Source: Pasteurellaceae bacterium | Lineage (GTDB): Bacteria > Pseudomonadota > Gammaproteobacteria > Enterobacterales > Pasteurellaceae | DNA: 32,866 bases | Direction: 5' to 3' | Assembly (NCBI GenBank): GCA_030528525.1 | Contig: JAUMYT010000020.1 | Span: forward strand, 1-32,866 | Part shown: positions 17,829 through 24,668 of the stretch, piece after piece | Layout of the letters: the number at the start of each line of letters is the position of its first letter | Position numbering within the stretch: the stretch's first letter is position 1 | Made by a program: the position numbers and the translations under genes | The notes under the pieces: generated by a model | What the model saw: only the letters and a program-made list of their open reading frames with translations | Databases searched by the model: none | Told to the model about the DNA's origin: nothing

Positions 17829-18131
17829 ATGAAAAAATCAACATTAACAGCATTAGCTGGTGCATTAGCAATGGCAACAGCGGTTCAAGCACATACTGAA
17901 GTGAAGCCAAAAAAAGGCGAAGTGTGTGTTGAAATGAAGGAAGGAAAATGCGTTAAAGTTAAAGCCAAAACCGCAGAAGGCAAATGTGGTGAAGGTAAGT
18001 GTGGTGGCAATGATGCTAAAATGAAAGGGGCTGAAGGCAAATGCGGTGAAGGGAAATGTGGCGGTCACGACACAAAAATGAAAGGCTCAGAAGGCAAATG
18101 CGGTGAAGGCAAGTGCGGTGGCTCTAAATAA
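17829..18131 (+). CDS. hvfA: HvfA/bufferin precursor peptide (DUF2282-like, EGKCG repeats)
   Basis: The 100-residue secreted precursor has an Ala-rich Sec signal (about 1-21, cleavage expected near AVQA-HT). The mature part is rich in Gly, Lys and Cys. Eight cysteines are visible: Cys33, then one EGKCV (Cys41) and six EGKCG motifs (Cys53, 58, 72, 77, 91, 96). The last six come as three paired EGKCGEGKCGG units set 19 residues apart. In Haemophilus the HvfB-HvfC enzyme converts such cysteines to oxazolone/thioamide pairs that bind Cu(I); modification here is inferred from the motif and operon. AAGGAG precedes the ATG. The gene is followed by a 34-base repeat and a hairpin before hvfB. Confidence 0.92.
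   Translation: MKKSTLTALAGALAMATAVQAHTEVKPKKGEVCVEMKEGKCVKVKAKTAEGKCGEGKCGGNDAKMKGAEGKCGEGKCGGHDTKMKGSEGKCGEGKCGGSK
17973..18128 (+). repeat. 57-bp tandem repeat inside hvfA
   Basis: Three units, 17973-18029, 18030-18086 and 18087-18128 (last one partial), each encode (A/S)EGKCGEGKCGG followed by an (N/H)D-x-KMKG linker where complete. The DNA repeats differ by a few mostly synonymous bases. Confidence 0.9.
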
Positions 18132-18164
18132 TTTTGCAGTTTTTATGCAAAAAGTCACCCCTTG
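18131..18164 (-). repeat. 34-base dispersed repeat, copy C (second subtype)
   Basis: On the minus strand it begins CAAGGGGTGACTTTTTGC and ends CTGCAAAAT, 34 bases. It is nearly the same as copy E at 23700-23733. It starts at the last base of the hvfA stop codon. Confidence 0.7.
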
Positions 18165-18179
18165 ATTCATCATAATACT

Positions 18180-18210
18180 GGATGCCCTCAAGGGCATCCC
18201 CATTTCTTTT
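18180..18210 (+). terminator. Intra-operon hairpin between hvfA and hvfB
   Basis: GGATGCCC and GGGCATCC pair perfectly around a TCAA tetraloop, followed by a T-rich stretch ending TTCTTTT. It may be a partial terminator or an mRNA 3'-end stabiliser that keeps hvfA mRNA above hvfBC. Confidence 0.6.
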
Positions 18211-18225
18211 GTGAAGGAGTCCGCT

Positions 18226-19161
18226 ATGAGTACGCTATTTGGTGCAGGTTTAGGCTATCGACGTGATTTAGCACAAGGTTTTTTATCTCTTCCCACCGAC
18301 AAAGACAGCATCAAATTTATTGAAGTCGCCCCAGAAAATTGGCTAAAAATGGGCGGACTGGCTCGTTATCAGTTCGATCAGGCGGCTGAACGTTTTCCGC
18401 TTGCGGTTCACGGTTTATCTCTTTCGTTGGGTGGACAAGCTCCCCTTGATCGAGAACTGCTCAAGGGCATCAAAACCTTGATGCAACAATATGGTTCGAC
18501 TTTCTTTTCAGAACATTTGAGCTATTGTGAATGCGATGGGCATCTGTATGATTTACTGCCGATGCCGTTTACCGATGAAGCCGTGATGCACACCGCACAA
18601 CGTATTCGTGAAGTGCAAGATTTCTTAGGTATACGGATTTCATTGGAAAATACGTCCTACTATTTGCATTCTGACACCAGCACAATGAACGAAGTGGAAT
18701 TCCTCAACGCTATCGCAAAAGAAGCGGATTGTGGCATTCATTTAGATGTGAACAATATTTATGTTAACGGAGTGAACCACGGACTGCTTGATCCTTATGT
18801 GTTTATCGATAACGTGGATTTAGCAAGGGTCAATTACATTCACATTGCAGGGCACGATGAAGATCACCCAAGCGTAGAAACCGAACAGCTGTCTGCAAGC
18901 GAAGAGGTATTTAACAAAGTCAAAGGTGAATTCCGCCACTTGCCACAATTATTGGTCGATACGCACGGCGAAACGGTAAAAGGGTCGGTCTGGGATCTGC
19001 TTGAATACACCTATAATAAAATGCCGCATATTCCGCCAACGTTGCTTGAGCGTGATTTTAACTTCCCACCGTTTATGGAGCTTTACGCCGAAGTGGAGCA
19101 TATCGCCCATCTTCAGCAAAAATATGGCAAGCCAACGCAGGAGTTGCCGAATGTCGCCTAA
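18226..19161 (+). CDS. hvfB: HvfB/DUF692 multinuclear iron oxidase
   Basis: HvfB belongs to the MNIO (MbnB/DUF692) family of multi-iron oxidative enzymes that modify cysteines in peptide precursors. The 311-residue TIM-barrel protein keeps the family's metal-ligand segments: [41 protein letters not shown] and DTHGE. ATG at 18226 is chosen because AAGGAG lies six bases before it and [15 protein letters not shown] is the usual N-terminus; an upstream in-frame codon at 18211 falls on the ribosome-binding site. It overlaps hvfC by 11 bases, in line with the two forming a complex. Confidence 0.94.
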   Translation: MSTLFGAGLGYRRDLAQGFLSLPTDKDSIKFIEVAPENWLKMGGLARYQFDQAAERFPLAVHGLSLSLGGQAPLDRELLKGIKTLMQQYGSTFFSEHLSYCECDGHLYDLLPMPFTDEAVMHTAQRIREVQDFLGIRISLENTSYYLHSDTSTMNEVEFLNAIAKEADCGIHLDVNNIYVNGVNHGLLDPYVFIDNVDLARVNYIHIAGHDEDHPSVETEQLSASEEVFNKVKGEFRHLPQLLVDTHGETVKGSVWDLLEYTYNKMPHIPPTLLERDFNFPPFMELYAEVEHIAHLQQKYGKPTQELPNVA

Positions 19162-19894
19162 AACGCCTTTGCGAAAATTGGACGGAAAACCCAAACCAAC
19201 CCTTGCTGAAACGCAACAAGCCTTGGTGCAAGCGGTGAGATTTGAGAAAAACGCTGCAAATTTTTCTGCACAACGCTTGGGGATTTACCGCCGTTTAGTG
19301 CGAAACAACACCTTCGGCTTTATCGATCGTTGCTTTACCGAAGCGGTCAATCACATTGATCCAGCACAATGGCTTGCAGAAAAAGAAGCCTTTGTGCAAC
19401 ATGGCAACGCCCATTCGCCTTATTTCCAAGAGATTGCGGGCGAATTTCTTGCATTTTGCCAACAACGCCAAATCTTTTCCACAAATGTGCTGGCGTTAAT
19501 GGATTTTGAACAGACGCAACTGCTAGCGGAAGTGGCAATGGCAGATGTGCCTGCCAGTTTTGAATGGGACAATCACACGGTAATGCAATGCTCACCTGCT
19601 GCCTTTTTGCGTGAATATGAGGTGAACTTTATTCAAAGCGATTTCCAACAATTTGAACCAGAGTCAACGCAAGTGCTGGTGTGGCGAAATAGCGATTTTG
19701 CGGTTTATTACCATATTTTGAACGAGTTGGATTACTGGCTACTCGCCTTTTTACAAGAACAGCCCCGAGCGTTTGAGGATGTCGTTTCTGCCCTTCGCCA
19801 AGAAATTGGGCAAAATGCTGAAATGGAAGCCGTGTTATATCAATGCTGGGAAAAATGGATCAACAATGATGCTATTTACCCTGCCAACCGATAA
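19151..19894 (+). CDS. hvfC: HvfC/DUF2063 partner of the DUF692 enzyme
   Basis: The 247-residue soluble protein is the substrate-binding partner of HvfB. The N-terminal DUF2063 (BufC-type) region starts around [15 protein letters not shown] and includes [25 protein letters not shown]. The C-terminal half resembles the partner domain that holds the precursor leader ([28 protein letters not shown]). ATG at 19151 has AGGAG seven bases upstream and overlaps the hvfB stop; the open frame continues upstream within hvfB but has no start signal there. It is the last gene of the operon, before a strong terminator. Confidence 0.9.
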   Translation: MSPKTPLRKLDGKPKPTLAETQQALVQAVRFEKNAANFSAQRLGIYRRLVRNNTFGFIDRCFTEAVNHIDPAQWLAEKEAFVQHGNAHSPYFQEIAGEFLAFCQQRQIFSTNVLALMDFEQTQLLAEVAMADVPASFEWDNHTVMQCSPAAFLREYEVNFIQSDFQQFEPESTQVLVWRNSDFAVYYHILNELDYWLLAFLQEQPRAFEDVVSALRQEIGQNAEMEAVLYQCWEKWINNDAIYPANR

Positions 19895-19927
19895 TTATCG
19901 TTAAAGGCAAAAAACGCCTAGACTTTA

Positions 19928-19968
19928 TGCGATTGATTGCTAAAATCCGCCAATCAATCGCATTTTTT
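19928..19968 (+). terminator. Terminator of the hvf operon
   Basis: TGCGATTGATTG and CAATCAATCGCA form a perfect 12-bp stem around an 11-base loop, followed by six T. The lptM start lies 12 bases beyond. Confidence 0.92.
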
Positions 19969-19980
19969 ATAGGATTTTAA

Positions 19981-20091
19981 ATGAAAAAATTACTTTTTAT
20001 CGTTTTAACGGCAGCTTTAGCTCTTTCAGCCTGCGGCGTGAAAGGGCCGCTGTATTTTCCAGAGAAAACAGAGCAACAAACCTCAAAATAA
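19981..20091 (+). CDS. lptM: LptM-type small lipoprotein (YifL)
   Basis: This 36-residue lipoprotein has a signal peptide ending in the lipobox LSAC (Cys18), followed by GVKGPLYFPEK. The CG-KGPLY-P sequence after the lipidated cysteine is the hallmark of LptM/YifL, which helps the LptD/LptE lipopolysaccharide translocon mature at the outer membrane. The position just upstream of lysA fits the yifL-(lysA/dapF) arrangement of gamma-proteobacteria. AGGATTTT lies before the ATG. The stop is 18 bases from lysA, so the genes are likely co-transcribed. Confidence 0.9.
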   Translation: MKKLLFIVLTAALALSACGVKGPLYFPEKTEQQTSK

Positions 20092-20109
20092 TAAAACAAA
20101 CACAACACT

Positions 20110-21360
20110 ATGGATCATTTCAATTATAAAAACCAACGACTTTTCGCTGAAGATGTGGCGGTGAGCGACATCATCAACCAACACGGCAGCCCTTGTTATA
20201 TCTACTCCCGTGCGACACTCGAACGCCACTGGCACGCTTTCAACAACGCTTTTGGTGACCATCCACATTTGATCTGCTTTGCGGTGAAGTCCAATTCCAA
20301 TATTGCCTTGTTAAACCTAATGGCAAGGCTCGGTTCGGGCTTTGACATCGTTTCCCAAGGCGAATTAGAACGGGTACTTGTCGCAGGTGGCGATCCTGCC
20401 AAAGTGGTTTTTTCGGGAGTGGCGAAGTCGTACCAAGAAATTGCTCGGGCGTTGGAAGTGGGGATTCGTTGCTTCAATGTAGAGTCGTTGCCCGAATTAA
20501 CACGCATTGATGAAGTGGCTGGAAAAATGGGCAAAATTGCCCCTATTTCATTGCGAGTGAACCCCGATGTGGACGCTAAAACGCACCCGTACATTTCCAC
20601 GGGGCTGAAAGAGAACAAATTCGGGATTAGCGTGAATCAAGCACGGGACGTTTACCGTTTCGCCAAAACCTTGCCAAACGTGAAGATTGTCGGAATGGAT
20701 TGTCACATCGGTTCTCAACTCACTGAATTACAACCGTTTTTAGATGCGACCGATCGCTTGATTGTGCTAATGGAACAGCTCAAACAAGATGGCATTGAGT
20801 TGGAGCATCTTGATCTTGGTGGCGGTTTGGGTGTGCCATACACCGATGAAACGCCCCCACACCCAACGGAATATACCGCAGCGTTGCTCGACAAATTAAA
20901 AGCCTATCCACAGCTAGAAATCATTCTCGAACCAGGGCGAGCGATCACCGCCAATGCAGGGATCTTGGTGACTAAAGTCGAATATCTCAAACAAAATGAA
21001 GATCGCCAGTTTGCCATTGTCGATACAGGAATGAACGATATGATCCGCCCTGCGTTGTACGAAGCCTATATGCAAATTATTGAAGTGGATCGTTCATTGC
21101 AACGTGAAAAAGCCATCTATGATGTGGTCGGCCCGATTTGCGAAACCGCAGATTTCTTAGGCAAACAACGAGAGTTAGCCATTGCCGAAGGCGATTTGAT
21201 TGCCGTGCGTTCGGCTGGGGCATATGGAGCAACAATGTCTTCCACCTACAACTCTCGTCCGCAAGCCGCTGAAGTGATGGTGGACGGCAACCGAGTGCAT
21301 CTCATCAAACAGCGTGCAGATTTTGCGGATTTGTGGCGGTTGGAACGCTTATTACCCTAA
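20110..21360 (+). CDS. lysA: Diaminopimelate decarboxylase
   Basis: LysA removes CO2 from meso-diaminopimelate to give L-lysine, the last lysine-synthesis step, using pyridoxal phosphate. The 416-residue product has the PLP lysine in FAVKSNSN (Lys60), HIGSQ, the phosphate-binding [15 protein letters not shown], the active-site Cys in [11 protein letters not shown], and the closing [16 protein letters not shown]. The length is standard. No strong ribosome-binding site precedes the ATG, so it may depend on translation of lptM 18 bases upstream. Confidence 0.97.
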   Translation: MDHFNYKNQRLFAEDVAVSDIINQHGSPCYIYSRATLERHWHAFNNAFGDHPHLICFAVKSNSNIALLNLMARLGSGFDIVSQGELERVLVAGGDPAKVVFSGVAKSYQEIARALEVGIRCFNVESLPELTRIDEVAGKMGKIAPISLRVNPDVDAKTHPYISTGLKENKFGISVNQARDVYRFAKTLPNVKIVGMDCHIGSQLTELQPFLDATDRLIVLMEQLKQDGIELEHLDLGGGLGVPYTDETPPHPTEYTAALLDKLKAYPQLEIILEPGRAITANAGILVTKVEYLKQNEDRQFAIVDTGMNDMIRPALYEAYMQIIEVDRSLQREKAIYDVVGPICETADFLGKQRELAIAEGDLIAVRSAGAYGATMSSTYNSRPQAAEVMVDGNRVHLIKQRADFADLWRLERLLP

Positions 21361-21391
21361 TCTCTCACTAACCTCAATGAAGGAGAAACCG

Positions 21392-22018
21392 ATGAAATTA
21401 TATTATCTACCTGGTGCCTGTTCTTTTGTGCCGCATGTTGCCTTGCAATGGTGTGGTGAGACATATGAAGCGGAAGCGGTGACACGTGAGAAAATCAAAT
21501 CCCCTGAGTATTTGGCACTGAATCCGCAAGGTGCTGTGCCATTGTTGGTTGAAGGCGATTTTGTCTTATCGCAAAATATTGCGATTGTCAGTTATTTAGA
21601 TCAGCGTTATCCCGATGCAAAACTGTTCGGCAGCCACACGCCACAAGATAAAGCAAAGGCGATGCGTTGGCTGACGTTCTTCAACGCCGATGTGCATAAA
21701 ACCTTCACGCCATTTTTCCGCCCATTGCCCTATGCTCAAGATAATGATGCATTATTAACCGAGATTCGCCAGCACGCCCAGCAAACATTGCTTGGCTATC
21801 TTGCCATTGCAAACCGCCATTTAGAACAGCACGCCTTTTTCGGTGAGACGCTTTGCGTTGCCGATGTGTATCTCTATATTATGCTCTGCTGGTGCCAAAA
21901 AATTGGGGTGGATTTCAGCCATTTAAGTCGCCTTACTCCCTTTATGCAGCGAGTGGAAGCCAATGCGGGTGTCGATGCGGTGCGTGAACAGGAAGGGTTG
22001 AAAGGCGTGTCGGCTTAA
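21392..22018 (+). CDS. gst: Glutathione S-transferase (GstA-like)
   Basis: The 208-residue cytosolic protein has an N-terminal thioredoxin-fold domain, [20 protein letters not shown]. The beta-class catalytic Cys (Cys10) is present, with the cis-Pro segment [10 protein letters not shown] and ...[11 protein letters not shown]. An all-helical C-terminal domain follows. ATG at 21392 is chosen for the AAGGAG eight bases upstream and for the MKLYYxPGACS start typical of bacterial beta-class enzymes. It lies 31 bases after lysA and converges with ilvC. The substrate is unknown. Confidence 0.92.
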   Translation: MKLYYLPGACSFVPHVALQWCGETYEAEAVTREKIKSPEYLALNPQGAVPLLVEGDFVLSQNIAIVSYLDQRYPDAKLFGSHTPQDKAKAMRWLTFFNADVHKTFTPFFRPLPYAQDNDALLTEIRQHAQQTLLGYLAIANRHLEQHAFFGETLCVADVYLYIMLCWCQKIGVDFSHLSRLTPFMQRVEANAGVDAVREQEGLKGVSA

Positions 22019-22052
22019 ATTTTGCAAAATCTCGACGGTTCTCACCCCCTTG
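22019..22052 (-). repeat. 34-base dispersed repeat, copy D
   Basis: On the minus strand it begins CAAGGGGGTGAGAA and ends AGATTTTGCAAAAT, 34 bases. It starts directly after the gst stop codon, in the gst/ilvC convergent gap. Confidence 0.75.
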
Positions 22053-22079
22053 TTAACCCTTTCGCAAGCCGAAACGAAA

Positions 22080-22104
22080 AAAGCCTGATCGGTGATCAGG
22101 CTTT
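22080..22104 (-). terminator. Terminator between gst and ilvC
   Basis: AAAGCCTGATC and GATCAGGCTTT form a perfect 11-bp stem with a 3-base loop. A run of T follows on the minus strand (ilvC side), and a short one on the plus strand, so it can serve both convergent genes. Confidence 0.85.
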
Positions 22105-22114
22105 GTTGTCATGA

Positions 22115-23593
22115 TTATTCAAACGAAATACGTTGCATATCGGTCATATACCCCCGCAACTCTTGTCCGATGTGTTCGATTGGGTGGTTGCGAATCGCCT
22201 CATTGACATCACGCAAGGTAATGTTGTCGATTTCCGTTGCTGGCGTTGGTTCGCCCAAATCGCCTGCTTGTAAAGTTGGGATCACTTTTTCACGCAGAAT
22301 TGGCGTTGCGACATTAGCAAATAAGTAGTTGCCGTATTCTGCGGTATCAGAAATTACCACGTTCATTTCGTATAAACGCTTACGGGCAATGGTGTTTGCA
22401 ATTAACGGCAACTCGTGCAGTGATTCATAGTAAGCCGATTCTTCAAAGATACCGCTTGCGACCATCGTATCAAAGGCTAATTCCACGCCTGCCTTAACCA
22501 TTGCCACCATTAACACACCGTTGTCGAAATATTCTTGCTCGCTGATGCGAATGTTGTCGCCTTTTGGTGCATTTTCGAAGGCAGTTTTGCCCGTTTCTTC
22601 ACGCCATTTGAGCAAGTTCGCATCGCCGTTCGCCCAGTCTGCCATCATTGTGGCAGAGAATTCACCGCTTAAAATGTCGTCCATATGTTTTTGGAATAAC
22701 GGAGTAAGCTCTGCTTTGATTTGCTCAGAAAGCACAAACGCACGCAATTTGGCTGAGTTCGACAAGCGATCCATCATTAGCGTGATACCGCCTTGTTTGA
22801 GGGCTTCGGTGATCACTTCCCAGCCGTATTGAATCAATTTGCCGGCGTAGGCAGGGTCTTTGCCATCGGCGATGAGTTTGTCGTAGCACACAATCGAACC
22901 TGCTTGCAACATACCGCACAAAATAGTTTGTTCGCCCATCAGGTCAGACTTCACTTCTGCCACGAATGAAGACTCCAACACGCCTGCACGGTGACCGCCC
23001 GTCGCCGCTGCCCAGGCTTTGGCAATCGCCAAGCCTTCGCCTTTCGGGTCATTTTCTGGGTGAACCGCAATCAAGGTTGGTACACCAAAGCCACGTTTAT
23101 ACTCTTCACGCACTTCCGTACCTGGGCATTTTGGTGCCACCATTACGACAGTAATGTCTTGGCGAATTTGCTCGCCCACTTCCACAATGTTCAAGCCGTG
23201 GGAATAACCTAACGCCGCCCCTTGCTTCATCAAGGGCATCACATCCGCGACCACTTTTGAGTGCTGTTTGTCTGGGGTTAAGTTCACCACCAAATCTGCG
23301 GTTGGAATTAACTCTTGGTAGGTGCCGACGTTAAAGCCGTTTTCGCTGGCACGTTGGAATGACGCCCGTTTTTCCGCAATCGCCTCAGCACGCAAGGCAT
23401 AGGCAATATCTAAGCCTGAATCACGCATATTTAAGCCTTGGTTCAAGCCTTGAGCCCCGCAGCCGACGATCACGATTTTTTTGCCTTTCAAATAATTCGC
23501 TTCATCAGCAAATTCACTGCGATCCATAAAACGACAGCGACCTAACTGATCTAATTGTTGGCGTAAATTTAAGGTATTGAAATAGTTAGCCAT
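22115..23593 (-). CDS. ilvC: Ketol-acid reductoisomerase, class II
   Basis: IlvC carries out the NADPH-dependent rearrangement and reduction of acetohydroxy acids in isoleucine, valine and leucine synthesis. The 492-residue length marks the long, enterobacterial class II enzyme. The nucleotide-binding loop [19 protein letters not shown] (near residue 39), [20 protein letters not shown], and [16 protein letters not shown] are family segments. A LysR-type operator sits upstream, but the usual activator gene ilvY is not adjacent. Confidence 0.97.
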   Translation of the reverse strand: MANYFNTLNLRQQLDQLGRCRFMDRSEFADEANYLKGKKIVIVGCGAQGLNQGLNMRDSGLDIAYALRAEAIAEKRASFQRASENGFNVGTYQELIPTADLVVNLTPDKQHSKVVADVMPLMKQGAALGYSHGLNIVEVGEQIRQDITVVMVAPKCPGTEVREEYKRGFGVPTLIAVHPENDPKGEGLAIAKAWAAATGGHRAGVLESSFVAEVKSDLMGEQTILCGMLQAGSIVCYDKLIADGKDPAYAGKLIQYGWEVITEALKQGGITLMMDRLSNSAKLRAFVLSEQIKAELTPLFQKHMDDILSGEFSATMMADWANGDANLLKWREETGKTAFENAPKGDNIRISEQEYFDNGVLMVAMVKAGVELAFDTMVASGIFEESAYYESLHELPLIANTIARKRLYEMNVVISDTAEYGNYLFANVATPILREKVIPTLQAGDLGEPTPATEIDNITLRDVNEAIRNHPIEHIGQELRGYMTDMQRISFE

Positions 23594-23631
23594 AATGTTG
23601 TGTTCCTTCTCATTGGGTAAGATTTAGGCAA

Positions 23632-23696
23632 AGTATAACAAATTTCAACATTGCATAAAGTGATATTATTGAGATTTATGATTGCATATATTGCAA
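23632..23696 (-). promoter_or_regulatory. ilvC promoter with LysR-type (IlvY-like) site
   Basis: On the minus strand TATACT (23632-23637) is the -10, with a poor -35 (CTTTAT). The perfect palindrome TTGCA-ATATA-TGCAA at 23682-23696 matches the T-N11-A pattern of LysR-family sites. It is centred about 64 bp upstream of the expected start, the classic activator position. Confidence 0.6.
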
Positions 23697-23699
23697 TAA

Positions 23700-23733
23700 A
23701 TTTTGCAGAAAAATCGCAAAAAGTTACCCCTTG
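23700..23733 (-). repeat. 34-base dispersed repeat, copy E (second subtype)
   Basis: On the minus strand it begins CAAGGGGTAACTTTTTGC and ends CTGCAAAAT, 34 bases, matching copy C. It lies between the ilvC operator and the Fur box of chaN. Confidence 0.7.
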
Positions 23734-23786
23734 TTGCGATGGGATACCTATTTTTTCTTTACATCATTTTGAACACGATCAATAAT

Positions 23787-23805
23787 TATAATGATTCTCA
23801 TTTAT
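23787..23805 (+). promoter_or_regulatory. Fur box upstream of chaN
   Basis: ATAATGAT followed by TCTCATT matches 13 of the 19 consensus Fur-box bases, within AT-rich sequence 15 bases before the chaN ATG. This implies iron repression of the whole downstream uptake block. Confidence 0.75.
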
Positions 23806-23819
23806 TATCTGGTTTTTTT

Positions 23820-24644
23820 ATGCGTTGGTTGAAAAAATTTAACTCTGCCTTTTTATGTTTAATGGTCGCCCTACTCTCTGCTTGCCAATCACTCGATCTT
23901 TCCCAAAAAAATATTTATCACACGCAAACAGGGCAATATTTCACGCTCTCTCAATTGGTGCAAAAAATTCAGTCTGAGCCGATGATTTTAGTTGGCGAGA
24001 AGCACGATAACGCCTTACATCATCAGGCGGAAGTGGCACTCTTTCAAGCGTTAAACCAAACCGGCAATTTGCAAGCGGTGGCATTGGAAATGTTGCCGAG
24101 TTCGCAACAGTCGCAAATTGATCACGCCCTTCAGCACATTCGCCAACATAAACGGATTGACAACGCCACGGTAAAACAACATTTGCCGTGGACAGAAGGT
24201 TGGCAGTGGTCGCAATACGGCGATTTAATGGTGGCGTTAAGCCAAAGCCAAGTGCGAATTTTAGGTGGCAATTTAGATCGTAGCGAAATCGCCACACTCT
24301 TTAACGGGGCTTATCCGTTAAATGGCAATCGTTCCACGGCACAAGCCGTCAAACAGCGAATTGCACAGACGATCGCTCAACATCATCAGCTGTCTGCCAA
24401 AGAGGATCACATTCAAACAATGGTGTCGATTCAGCAGTTTAAAGATCGCCGAATGGCTGAGGCTTTGATTAACGGCGGCAAAAGCACCTTGCTGATTGCG
24501 GGCAATTTCCACGTGAATAAAGCCGTCGGCGTGCCGTTACATTTAGCCGATTTAGGCCATAAAAAGGGCGTGGTGATTAGCTTGGCGAAAAGCATTCACG
24601 ACATCGCTCCAGAAGAAACCGATTACATTTGGGTTTTACCATAA
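23820..24644 (+). CDS. chaN: ChaN-family iron-regulated lipoprotein
   Basis: The 274-residue outer-membrane lipoprotein has signal MRWLKKFNSAFLCLMVALLSAC, with the lipidated Cys at 22. The ChaN domain (DUF399) follows with LVGEKHDNALHHQAEVALF and AVALEML, and near the end LLIAGNFHVNKAVGVPLHL. Campylobacter ChaN binds heme pairs, and the family is Fur-regulated. The open frame extends upstream to 23703, but that part crosses a repeat and the Fur box, so ATG at 23820 is chosen for the lipoprotein signal. No strong ribosome-binding site is visible. The TonB receptor follows after 24 bases. Confidence 0.88.
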   Translation: MRWLKKFNSAFLCLMVALLSACQSLDLSQKNIYHTQTGQYFTLSQLVQKIQSEPMILVGEKHDNALHHQAEVALFQALNQTGNLQAVALEMLPSSQQSQIDHALQHIRQHKRIDNATVKQHLPWTEGWQWSQYGDLMVALSQSQVRILGGNLDRSEIATLFNGAYPLNGNRSTAQAVKQRIAQTIAQHHQLSAKEDHIQTMVSIQQFKDRRMAEALINGGKSTLLIAGNFHVNKAVGVPLHLADLGHKKGVVISLAKSIHDIAPEETDYIWVLP

Positions 24645-24668
24645 TTGATTGATAATAAAGGAAAAAGA

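Noticed and set aside
17973..18128. CRISPR-like array from spaced repeats
   Set aside because: The units are in-frame coding repeats of hvfA without variable spacers.
19001..19150. Long upstream extension of the hvfC frame
   Set aside because: It lies fully inside hvfB in another frame; the ATG at 19151 has AGGAG seven bases upstream and gives the usual protein.
23703..23819. Upstream extension of the chaN open frame
   Set aside because: It starts with TTG inside a 34-base repeat, crosses the Fur box and would bury the lipoprotein signal; the ATG at 23820 fits far better.
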